Of a stretch of DNA of 8,306 nucleotides, positions 1 to 6,318 are shown one piece after another. How positions within the stretch are numbered: position 1 is the stretch's first letter; each line of letters starts with the position of its first letter. Under the pieces are notes generated by a model that was given only the letters and a program-made list of their open reading frames with translations, was not told the DNA's origin and made no database searches. A program made the translations under genes and the position numbers. Origin of the DNA: an uncultured Clostridia bacterium (lineage in GTDB: Bacteria; Bacillota; Clostridia; Oscillospirales; Acutalibacteraceae); assembly GCA_946497265.1 (NCBI GenBank), contig CAMMKL010000091.1, forward strand, positions 1 through 8,306, given 5' to 3'.

Positions 1-457
1 CTTCGTCCCCGTCCAATGCGATTAAAAGTTCCAGGTGTTCCGATAATGCGAGCAAAAGCTCCAGCTTATCCAATATGGCAATCCCATTGGTGCAGATTGC
101 CGTCGTCAGCTTTTCTTCCGCCAGAGCGGCAAGCAGCCGGTCGATTTCGTGATAGATAAGCGGCTCCCCTCCCCAGAGGTAGATAAACGGATGAGCCGCT
201 TTTGTCTCCGACAGGCAGCGCTCAATAACGGCATAGTCCAAATCCATATTTTTGACTTTGTCGTTCATATTGTGGTGGTAGCCCTTGTCGTTCCATTCGT
301 AGCAATGCTTACACCGCAGGTTGCAGCGGTTTGTCAGCTTGAAACCCAAAATAGAAGGCAGGCTGTCTGAGGAACAGCGCTCTCCGCGCATCCTCCTTTT
401 CGCCCTGGATATATTTTGCGCGGCTCTCTTGATCACTTCAAATTCATTTTCGGTCAT
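1..457 (-). CDS. Radical SAM enzyme, second copy (3' part beyond window)
   Basis: The frame is open from an ATG at 457 to the window edge, giving 152 codons with no stop. The radical SAM cluster motif CNLRCKHC places the three 4Fe-4S ligands at residues 45, 49 and 52, followed by Tyr-Glu-Trp. The SAM-binding GGEP motif is at 96-99 in the context LWGGEPL, and a CTNG strand follows. This is the N-terminal half of a radical SAM barrel; a C-terminal SPASM domain would lie outside the window. It is clearly related to the radical SAM gene at 682-1767 but has about 20 extra N-terminal residues rich in Arg and Lys. The start is uncertain: a GTG at 481 has a GGAG (494-491) 9 nt upstream, a better ribosome site than the ATG has. 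Its substrate is unknown; family members abstract hydrogen from peptides or small molecules by way of a 5'-deoxyadenosyl radical. Confidence 0.9.
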   Translation of the reverse strand, partial: MTENEFEVIKRAAQNISRAKRRMRGERCSSDSLPSILGFKLTNRCNLRCKHCYEWNDKGYHHNMNDKVKNMDLDYAVIERCLSETKAAHPFIYLWGGEPLIYHEIDRLLAALAEEKLTTAICTNGIAILDKLELLLALSEHLELLIALDGDE

Positions 458-681
458 TTTTTTATGTTCCGTCGCCTGCACGTAGATCGACTCCAATCTG
501 TTTTAATTTGGTGTTTACAATGTCGGCACGCCGCCCTCTTTCCAAACTCAAAACCGCCGTCGTTGCACACGGCTAAGCCGTGACGCGTATTAGCTCAGAA
601 TGCAAAAGAGACGGCATAAGCAAGCCTGGATAGTGGAAATCCATTTTCATTCACATCCACAAAAAGGCGGCCTATTCTACT
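458..681. other. Interval without a convincing gene
   Basis: This interval separates the two radical SAM genes, while every other junction in the biosynthetic half overlaps or is short. On the minus strand two small frames can be read. An ATG at 650 gives 25 codons, ending at 573, with a poor ribosome site. A frame open from about 594 (only GTG/TTG-type starts, e.g. GTG at 570) ends in a TGA at 456-454 that overlaps the ATG of the downstream radical SAM gene by ATGA; it contains four Cys, two of them as CRHC. A 6-bp inverted repeat lies at 568-582 (CACGGC, 3-nt loop, GCCGTG), but the minus-strand transcript has no U-run after it, so it is not a convincing terminator. No clear promoter was seen. 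The stretch may be a long intergenic region, a decayed gene or the seat of a short peptide. Confidence 0.5.
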
Positions 682-1767
682 TTAAAGATCGCTGTAATAC
701 CGGGAACAGGAACTGCAAATGGGAGAAAGCTTATTGCGCATCTTTCTTCGGAATTCCTGATAGACGCTCCCCTTCCAAATATCCATGATGTTCTCCCGAT
801 AGACATTTCCGACGCACACGTCATAAAAGGTATGGCAGGGGCTTACGTCCCCATTTGCCGAGATTTCCATATAAATCCATGGAAATGAACATTTGCTCCT
901 TTTATCGGTCATGTGTTCCCAATCGCCTTTGTAAAAGCGCTCGACGTTTTCATGGGTCATCGTTTTGGGATACCCAATGCAATTTACCTTTTTGCGGGCA
1001 CAAAGCTCCCGGATCGCTTTTACTTGAGCCGTAAGATCGTCGATATCTACCTCCTGAAAATCGGCAATGGAACGGATCAGGCCCCCGGCCATGGAGGAGG
1101 CATCCGGTTCGATTGAAAATTCCTTTTTCACAAACTGTAGGTAGTCGTCATAGCGTTCCTTGGTGGTATAAAGCTGAAATTCGATGCTGACGTTGTCCAA
1201 AATATCCTCTTCCAGCAGTCCGCGGAAAAAGCTTTCCACATATCGGTAGTTCAGCGGAGTAACCACCATCGTAACCCCCAACAGGGGATATTGGGCGTTT
1301 CGGTTCCTTTTGGCTGCGGCAACTGCGCGCAACCCGCGCAACGCCCGCTGATACACCCCTTTTCCCCTTTGGGCGTCGTTGATTTCTTCCGGCCCGTCTA
1401 TGGAAACCCAAATGCGCCTGACTTCGGTTTCCACCAGCAAATCCGCATGTTTTTCGAGCAGAGTCCCGTTTGTAGGGATATCAACCATACAGCCAATCTC
1501 CTGAATTTTTTCCAGCAGCGGCCGCAGATGTGGATACATCAGGGGTTCCCCGCCGAACAGCTCCAAATACGGCTTTGCCTCGGAAAGCTCCTCCAGCACA
1601 CGTTTTGCCACATCGATGTCCAATTCCCGCAGGTCATTTTTGTGAAAATAAGACCCGCTGTCACCCCATTCGTAGCACATTTTACACCGAAGGTTACATT
1701 TTTCCGTAACCTGCAATACAACCCATTTGGGTTTTTGAAAGCTAAGCGATGCTATTTTAGCGCCCAT
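682..1767 (-). CDS. Radical SAM/SPASM domain enzyme
   Basis: A complete 361-residue radical SAM enzyme. The N-terminal barrel has CNLRCKMC with cluster-binding Cys 24, 28 and 31, and GGEP at 72-75. The C-terminus carries a SPASM-type region with Cys 293, 311, 318, 351 and 354 and the typical SANGDVSPC, VGNVY and DIWKG segments, so it should hold at least one auxiliary Fe-S cluster. SPASM proteins such as AlbA, anSME and PqqE modify peptides; the related twitch enzyme BtrN oxidises an aminocyclitol. Which applies here is unknown. The ATG at 1767 is preceded by GGGAGG (1780-1775) with 7-nt spacing and overlaps the end of the glycosyltransferase gene by 16 nt, which ties it to the operon. Length and motifs are intact and there is no frameshift. 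The family call is secure; the substrate is not. Confidence 0.95.
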   Translation of the reverse strand: MGAKIASLSFQKPKWVVLQVTEKCNLRCKMCYEWGDSGSYFHKNDLRELDIDVAKRVLEELSEAKPYLELFGGEPLMYPHLRPLLEKIQEIGCMVDIPTNGTLLEKHADLLVETEVRRIWVSIDGPEEINDAQRGKGVYQRALRGLRAVAAAKRNRNAQYPLLGVTMVVTPLNYRYVESFFRGLLEEDILDNVSIEFQLYTTKERYDDYLQFVKKEFSIEPDASSMAGGLIRSIADFQEVDIDDLTAQVKAIRELCARKKVNCIGYPKTMTHENVERFYKGDWEHMTDKRSKCSFPWIYMEISANGDVSPCHTFYDVCVGNVYRENIMDIWKGSVYQEFRRKMRNKLSPICSSCSRYYSDL

Positions 1768-2894
1768 TCTGATGCCTCCCTGTTATTTTGGATGGCCGCA
1801 TCAGCCGATGAGGAGAACCCCCATTTTTTTAGCAGAAACGGCATAAAGTCCTTTGCCTGGTTTCTAATATTCACTAAGTTTTCATGCAACCTATGCAGAA
1901 CCTCTTTTGAAAACCCTTCCGCTTTCCAGTTCTCCAGGGAGATTCCGCAGCCAATCTGTTCAAAAAGCTGTGCATTGCAGCGTTCATGTTCCGCAATCGG
2001 CTCCAAAAACACAACCGGGGTTGCCGTACAGATGGCATCGAGCAGCGTCCCCCCGCCCGGTTTGCTGATAATGGCCAAGGCCTTGCGGCAGACATCATAC
2101 AAATACGGATGTTCTTCACTGGTGATATAATCCGGCTCGTGAAGCATCCACCTGGTCGGTGGAAAAATATGCCTGCCGTTGTCATTGCGCATCCAAGGGC
2201 TCCAGTTTGGATCAATCAGGTAGTAGTTATTTTTGGCTTTTGCGTTCTCCATTTCCTTTTCGGAATGCAGCGTAATGTCCAGTTGACCGAGCGACTCCAG
2301 CTCTTCCATGCGATCCAGATAGGTTCCCATCCCCCAGCCTCCGCCGTGGACGACATAACGAGGTCCCCTTTCTTCAAAGGGTATCGCCGGACGGCTGTCC
2401 GCCTGAATCGTGTATTCCATTGCTTGTTCCGGCGTTCCGAACAGCCAGGTGGTATGGTACAGGGAACCGGGATCACAAAACCCTCTCCAGGAAGGGGTAA
2501 CGCCGTAATCCATCCGCAAGCACTCCACAGAGCAAACAAATCCAGATTCCCGCTGATAAGCATCCAGCACGCTTTTCCAATGTCCGGAAAGCATAATAAA
2601 ATGCCGCTGTCCGTGTTCTTTCCACATGTCAAAAAGGCCGGAAAGCGCCCCTTCATCCAAATGACCGGCGAAGCGAACGGGTATTTTGTGCCCCGCCACT
2701 GCTGCGCGGTAGCTTTGGTGGAAACATTCCTGATATTTTTTGACGTTTTTCTTCTTATCTTGCTCTAAAAATTCTTCATATACATAAATTCGGGCCTTTA
2801 CGCCCCTTGCTTCGCATTGGTTGCGCAAAAACAGAGACGGAACATAAACGCCCAAGCCCATCCCGGAGGTGAGCAGGGCAACGGCTTCACTCAT
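1752..2894 (-). CDS. GT-B fold glycosyltransferase (GT1/GT28-like)
   Basis: 380 residues, about the usual size for single-chain GT-B glycosyltransferases of the MurG/UGT type. The N-terminus has a glycine-containing first strand and loop (LTSGMGLGVYVPS, 8-20) as in acceptor-side Rossmann domains. The second domain opens near HGGGWGMG (183-190) and contains the donor-nucleotide signature: SKPGGGTLLDA (277-287), then TPVVFLEP (292-299) and a CNAQLFE stretch (306-312). It would transfer a sugar from an NDP-sugar to a product made by neighbouring enzymes; sugar and acceptor cannot be told. No signal peptide or membrane helix is seen, so it is probably cytoplasmic. The start is well fixed by AGGAGG (2908-2903) 8 nt upstream; the gene overlaps the ATP-grasp gene by 8 nt and the radical SAM gene by 16 nt. 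A non-catalytic or epimerase-like GT-B protein is a less likely alternative. Confidence 0.82.
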   Translation of the reverse strand: MSEAVALLTSGMGLGVYVPSLFLRNQCEARGVKARIYVYEEFLEQDKKKNVKKYQECFHQSYRAAVAGHKIPVRFAGHLDEGALSGLFDMWKEHGQRHFIMLSGHWKSVLDAYQRESGFVCSVECLRMDYGVTPSWRGFCDPGSLYHTTWLFGTPEQAMEYTIQADSRPAIPFEERGPRYVVHGGGWGMGTYLDRMEELESLGQLDITLHSEKEMENAKAKNNYYLIDPNWSPWMRNDNGRHIFPPTRWMLHEPDYITSEEHPYLYDVCRKALAIISKPGGGTLLDAICTATPVVFLEPIAEHERCNAQLFEQIGCGISLENWKAEGFSKEVLHRLHENLVNIRNQAKDFMPFLLKKWGFSSSADAAIQNNREASEWALK

Positions 2895-4215
2895 TTGGTC
2901 TACCTCCTTCGGCGGGAGCCATCTGTTTGATGTTTTCCAATAGAGACTGCATTTTGGAATAATAAGCTTCTATACGCTCCTGCGTACGCGCCGCCGCCGC
3001 AAAGTAAATACGCCCTCTTTGTTTCCTATTACAATTTGCAGCTTCCCTTTGATCCATTTGGTTTATGGTGTTCGCGCTTAGAGGAAGGATTCCTTCCGGT
3101 TGCCCCGGAGCAAACAACAGCTTTTCCTCTTCCAGCAACTTTACCAGGTGTGAAAAGGAAAAACCCGGCGGAGCGAGCAAAGGAGCATAGGAAAACAGTG
3201 CCTCCAATCCGGATACTTCCAGCCGTCGATCCAAATGATATTTGAATAGCGTCATAGATTTTCGGGCGTTGATCTCTACAATAGGGATTACGCTTCCATC
3301 CTGCAATAACATAGAATCAAAGCAAACATCCCCAAAATAACCGGTTCGCCCCAACGCCTCACATGCGGAGGCAATATAGCGGAAATAGCCGGATTGTTCT
3401 ATATATGTATAAAAATCACTGTGCATTTTGGAAGAGCCGCCATAGGCCAGCCCGATGGTTTTCATCTCCTGGACCGTAAGAATCCGGACAGATTGGTCCC
3501 GCCCGATAAAAGCGGCGCAGGCAAAATCCCGTTCTTTTTCCAAAAAAGGCTCCAGCAACAGCTGTGTCAGGCACCCTTTCCGCTCCTGTTTGTCAAGAAA
3601 GCGGGCAATCCGCTCTAGGATGGCCGGGCTTTGTATCAGCAAATTTCCTTTCCCGGATACGCCGTAGAGCTCCTTTACAACAACGCCTTGTTTATGCTGA
3701 TTTAGTAGCGTTGCTCCTAGCGTCAGCAATTCCTCCGCGCTGTTAACCAAAACGGCTCCATAATCGAGCCCAAGACGGCGGCGCAGTTTGTAGGAATAGC
3801 CTTTGGAATTCACCTCTTTTACACACGGCATGGACGGGAATTGGTAGGAAACTGCAAACCGGCGGCACCAATCCTCCATGTTTGGCAGCAAAGCGAACGG
3901 ATTGAGAGCCGCCCCCGCTACCCGTTCGGGATGTGGGATCGGAAGGGGGCTGTCTTCCATCGAAAATCGTTCTTCGTTACAGTCAAGGGAAAAGCCCAAT
4001 TCAGTCAGATATTTTTTGAATGCTGGATGGAATCCCTCTTTGGTAAACAAAACATCCTCGTTTCCACACAGCAGGAACAAAAGCTCGTCCATGCGGGCGG
4101 TGATCTTTTTTGCTGTTTCATCCGCCATAACCGGCAAATGGCTCAAATTTCCAGGTTCCCAAAATCGTTCCGCGTCAAACGAGCCTGAAACTACATTTCG
4201 GTATGGCATCATCAT
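2887..4215 (-). CDS. ATP-grasp ligase, BtrJ/PGM1-like
   Basis: 442 residues with an ATP-grasp core. VVVKE (178-182) supplies the ATP-binding Lys181, followed by the flexible loop GVSGKGN (185-191). LLLEPFLEKERDF (219-231) continues the fold, and EINAR (314-318) provides the metal-binding Glu314 and Asn316 and the phosphate-contacting Arg318. An N-terminal pre-ATP-grasp region precedes the core. The C-terminal tail (about 400-430, including GRIYFAAAAR) resembles the end domain of the PGM1/BtrJ type of peptide ligase. Such enzymes activate a carboxylate as an acyl-phosphate and join it to an amine or to a carrier thiol. The gene begins at the ATGA overlap with the ACP stop codon, and AAAGG lies about 9 nt upstream of the ATG. 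That context suggests it loads an amino acid or peptide onto the ACP, as BtrJ does on BtrI. The function is inferred by analogy; ligation of free substrates is also possible. Two further in-frame ATGs follow at once (4212 and 4209). Confidence 0.85.
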   Translation of the reverse strand: MMMPYRNVVSGSFDAERFWEPGNLSHLPVMADETAKKITARMDELLFLLCGNEDVLFTKEGFHPAFKKYLTELGFSLDCNEERFSMEDSPLPIPHPERVAGAALNPFALLPNMEDWCRRFAVSYQFPSMPCVKEVNSKGYSYKLRRRLGLDYGAVLVNSAEELLTLGATLLNQHKQGVVVKELYGVSGKGNLLIQSPAILERIARFLDKQERKGCLTQLLLEPFLEKERDFACAAFIGRDQSVRILTVQEMKTIGLAYGGSSKMHSDFYTYIEQSGYFRYIASACEALGRTGYFGDVCFDSMLLQDGSVIPIVEINARKSMTLFKYHLDRRLEVSGLEALFSYAPLLAPPGFSFSHLVKLLEEEKLLFAPGQPEGILPLSANTINQMDQREAANCNRKQRGRIYFAAAARTQERIEAYYSKMQSLLENIKQMAPAEGGRPNE

Positions 4216-4463
4216 ACGTTCGCACCTTTGCAGGATTGTATGTAACCTGCAAAAGCGGTCACCGAGGCCAGATGCTCTTGATCCAGGTTTTCAAAATCGA
4301 TCTCGATGTCGAATTCATCCTCTACCCGTAAAATAAAATTGATCAATTGCAGGGAATCAAGCCCCACTTCATCGAGCAGGCTCGCATTTTCGTCGATCTC
4401 CTCCGCCGAAACCGGCGAATTCTCCGATAAAATCTCCGCTAACAATTCTTTGATTTTTTCCAT
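4212..4463 (-). CDS. Acyl/peptidyl carrier protein
   Basis: An 83-residue acidic four-helix carrier protein. The phosphopantetheine site is Ser37 within VGLDSLQLINF, followed by the usual acidic helix (RVEDEFDIEID). The frame extends to a TTG at 4472, but GGAG (4476-4473) would then abut the start; the ATG at 4463 has that GGAG 9 nt upstream and is the better start. Carrier proteins hold intermediates as thioesters on a 4'-phosphopantetheine arm. No fatty-acid or polyketide enzyme lies nearby; instead the gene is followed, with a 4-nt overlap, by an ATP-grasp ligase, the arrangement known from BtrI/BtrJ in butirosin biosynthesis. It is therefore more likely a dedicated biosynthetic carrier than the housekeeping fatty-acid ACP. 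No phosphopantetheinyl transferase is present, so activation would depend on an enzyme encoded elsewhere. Confidence 0.95.
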   Translation of the reverse strand: MEKIKELLAEILSENSPVSAEEIDENASLLDEVGLDSLQLINFILRVEDEFDIEIDFENLDQEHLASVTAFAGYIQSCKGANV

Positions 4464-4472
4464 ATTAGACAA

Positions 4473-4476
4473 CTCC
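4473..4476 (-). promoter_or_regulatory. Ribosome binding site deciding the ACP start
   Basis: AAAAGGAG lies 9 nt before the ATG at 4463 and immediately against the alternative TTG at 4472. The spacing rules out the longer frame and sets the ACP at 83 residues. Confidence 0.8.
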
Positions 4477-4481
4477 TTTTT

Positions 4482-4505
4482 TATAAAAACCTATTCGGTT
4501 TTATA
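4482..4505 (-). repeat. Inverted repeat over the exporter 2 stop codon
   Basis: On the plus strand AAAACC (4486-4491) and GGTTTT (4497-4502) flank a 5-nt loop that carries the exporter 2 stop codon. After a one-base bulge (4485) the pairing resumes for three more base pairs (TAT 4482-4484 with ATA 4503-4505). The transcript hairpin would end a few nucleotides before the ACP ribosome site. It is A+T-rich and followed by UAUAAAAAA rather than a U-run, so it is not a standard terminator. It could protect or define an mRNA end between the exporter and carrier genes, or be chance. Confidence 0.35.
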
Positions 4506-6302
4506 CTTGCTTGCTTGTATTTCAAACATGGCCTTATACACACCGTTTTGCTGCATCAACTGGTCGTGCGAGCCTTCTTCCAACACCGCCCCATTTTTTA
4601 AAAGGTAGATTCGATCCGCCATTTTAGTGGTGGACAAGCGGTGTGAAATGAAGATTACCGTTTTATTCTGAAACTGTTGCATTACTACCTGATTAAAATG
4701 GAACTCCGAAAGCGGATCCAGCGCGCTGGAGGGTTCGTCCAATACGACAAATGGGGAATCCTTGTAAAGCACCCTTGCCAAAGCCAATTTTTGCTTTTCT
4801 CCACCAGAGAGGTTTACCCCATGTTCCTCAAATTCCTTGGTCAGCGGCGTGTCGATCCCCTGAGGAAGCTTTGCTACCAGAGGTTCCAGCCCGCTGATAC
4901 GAAGGGCCGACCATACGCGCGCCCGTTGTGCAGAATCCAGCTTTCCAGGCTTCATGGTGACGTTTTGCGCCAGAGTCGCGGCAAAAATCTGGTAATCCTG
5001 AAACACTACGCCGAACAAATCGCGGTATGCTTGCAGGCCGTATTCCTTTATATTCCGGCCATCCAGCAGGATTTCCCCCTGTTCCGTTTCATATAACCGA
5101 AGAAGCAATTTTACCAGGGTGCTTTTGCCCGCGCCGTTGTATCCGACCAATGCGATTTTGCTGCCGGGCGTGATCTTCAGATTAATTCCTTGTAGGACTG
5201 GGCGCCCGCCTGTTTCATAACAAAACCGGATATCTTTTAAGCAAAGCTCATGCGGCTGTGGCCGCACGGGATGGGGGGAAGGAAGATCCATGATCTTAGG
5301 ACGGTACTCGATAAACTTTTTAAAGCATTCGATGTACAAGCTGTTGCTTTGCAGCTTGGGAAAAACCGCAGTAAAAAGCAGCAGATAATCCTTAAGCTGG
5401 GAGGTAGCATAAAACATGGTGGCAAAGCTGCCGAGAGAAATGGTTTTCAGTACCAAGGTCTTATAAAGCAGTACGATCATGTAAACACAAAACACCAATA
5501 GGGAATTGAGTATGTACTTATTTAGAAAGGTGAGCGGGGCAATCCTTTTAAAATATCGTTTGATATAGCTTTTTATCATTCGATTGCTATCGGTGAATTC
5601 TGATATCAGCTTGTCTTTTACATCGTACAGGCGGATCTCTTTGGCATAATCGGCCAGATAAAAGACCCTTTTCACATAATCCCGCTTTCGCTCGTAAGGT
5701 TTGGAACGGATATCTTTTTCATATTTCAATTTGGTTATTTTGATATTGCCAAGCAAAGAAAGGGCCGTAGCTGCCAGGGCGAAAATCAATCCCCCTATAT
5801 CCATCGTAAGGATGACGGCCCCTAATGACAATACAAAGCAAGCCTGGCTGATAAGCTCCATGACGTTTTCAAAAACAAGGAAGCTTTTTTCCTCCGCTTG
5901 TGAAATCGAAAGGATAAACTGGTTGTAAAACTCCGGGTCGTCATAGCAGGACAGATCCATCCGCATCGCCTTATCAAACAGTTCCAGCTGTAGCTCCTTT
6001 TTCAATTTTTCCCTGGCAATGGGTGTGGATACGTGTTCCAAATAGGCGTCGATGACCCGAATGACGACGTTTGCCAAGGCTAGAAAGGCCAAAAACGTCA
6101 TGATATACTGGAAGCCCTTCTGTTGTTGGATACTGTCAAGAATGAACTTTAAGGAATATGTATAGGTAAAAACACTGATAAAAGCGTTCACCGGCTGCAT
6201 AACGGTTTTAAAGACAGCAAATACCGGGGTAAATCGGAACACATATTTAATTAGAAAAAAATTATCCGATAGGGCCGTTATGACCCCTCTTTTGCCTTTC
6301 AT
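4491..6302 (-). CDS. ABC exporter 2 (fused permease and ATPase)
   Basis: A 603-residue half-transporter with an N-terminal six-helix exporter domain and a C-terminal ATPase. With the ATG at 6302 the ATPase motifs are Walker A GYNGAGKS 387-394, Q-loop Gln435, signature LSGGE 498-502, Walker B VVLDE ending at Glu523 and switch His554, all intact. This start puts Walker A at the same residue number as in exporter 1 and the N-termini then align; a TTG at 6347 inside exporter 1 would add 15 residues and has no better ribosome site. A coupling segment, DYVKRVFYLADYAKEIRL (208-225), matches exporter 1 closely. There is no N-terminal C39 peptidase, so it is not a leader-cleaving bacteriocin exporter. 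It begins 16 nt after exporter 1 ends. Probable role: the other half of a heterodimer exporting the pathway product or giving self-resistance; two homodimers are also possible. Confidence 0.93.
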   Translation of the reverse strand: MKGKRGVITALSDNFFLIKYVFRFTPVFAVFKTVMQPVNAFISVFTYTYSLKFILDSIQQQKGFQYIMTFLAFLALANVVIRVIDAYLEHVSTPIAREKLKKELQLELFDKAMRMDLSCYDDPEFYNQFILSISQAEEKSFLVFENVMELISQACFVLSLGAVILTMDIGGLIFALAATALSLLGNIKITKLKYEKDIRSKPYERKRDYVKRVFYLADYAKEIRLYDVKDKLISEFTDSNRMIKSYIKRYFKRIAPLTFLNKYILNSLLVFCVYMIVLLYKTLVLKTISLGSFATMFYATSQLKDYLLLFTAVFPKLQSNSLYIECFKKFIEYRPKIMDLPSPHPVRPQPHELCLKDIRFCYETGGRPVLQGINLKITPGSKIALVGYNGAGKSTLVKLLLRLYETEQGEILLDGRNIKEYGLQAYRDLFGVVFQDYQIFAATLAQNVTMKPGKLDSAQRARVWSALRISGLEPLVAKLPQGIDTPLTKEFEEHGVNLSGGEKQKLALARVLYKDSPFVVLDEPSSALDPLSEFHFNQVVMQQFQNKTVIFISHRLSTTKMADRIYLLKNGAVLEEGSHDQLMQQNGVYKAMFEIQASKYKTE

Positions 6303-6318
6303 CCCTGTGTTCACGCCC

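Noticed and set aside
149..370. Plus-strand 73-codon frame with a hydrophobic segment
   Set aside because: Lies antisense to the truncated radical SAM gene, whose cluster and GGEP motifs are intact.
568..582. Inverted repeat CACGGC/GCCGTG as a rho-independent terminator after the radical SAM gene
   Set aside because: The stem is only 6 bp with a 3-nt loop, and no U-run follows on the minus-strand transcript.
1291..2130. Long plus-strand open frame (279 codons)
   Set aside because: It runs antisense to the glycosyltransferase and radical SAM genes, which have recognisable motifs and ribosome sites; its translation shows no family motif.
1986..2768. Long plus-strand open frame (260 codons)
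   Set aside because: Antisense shadow of the glycosyltransferase gene without a ribosome site or a known motif.
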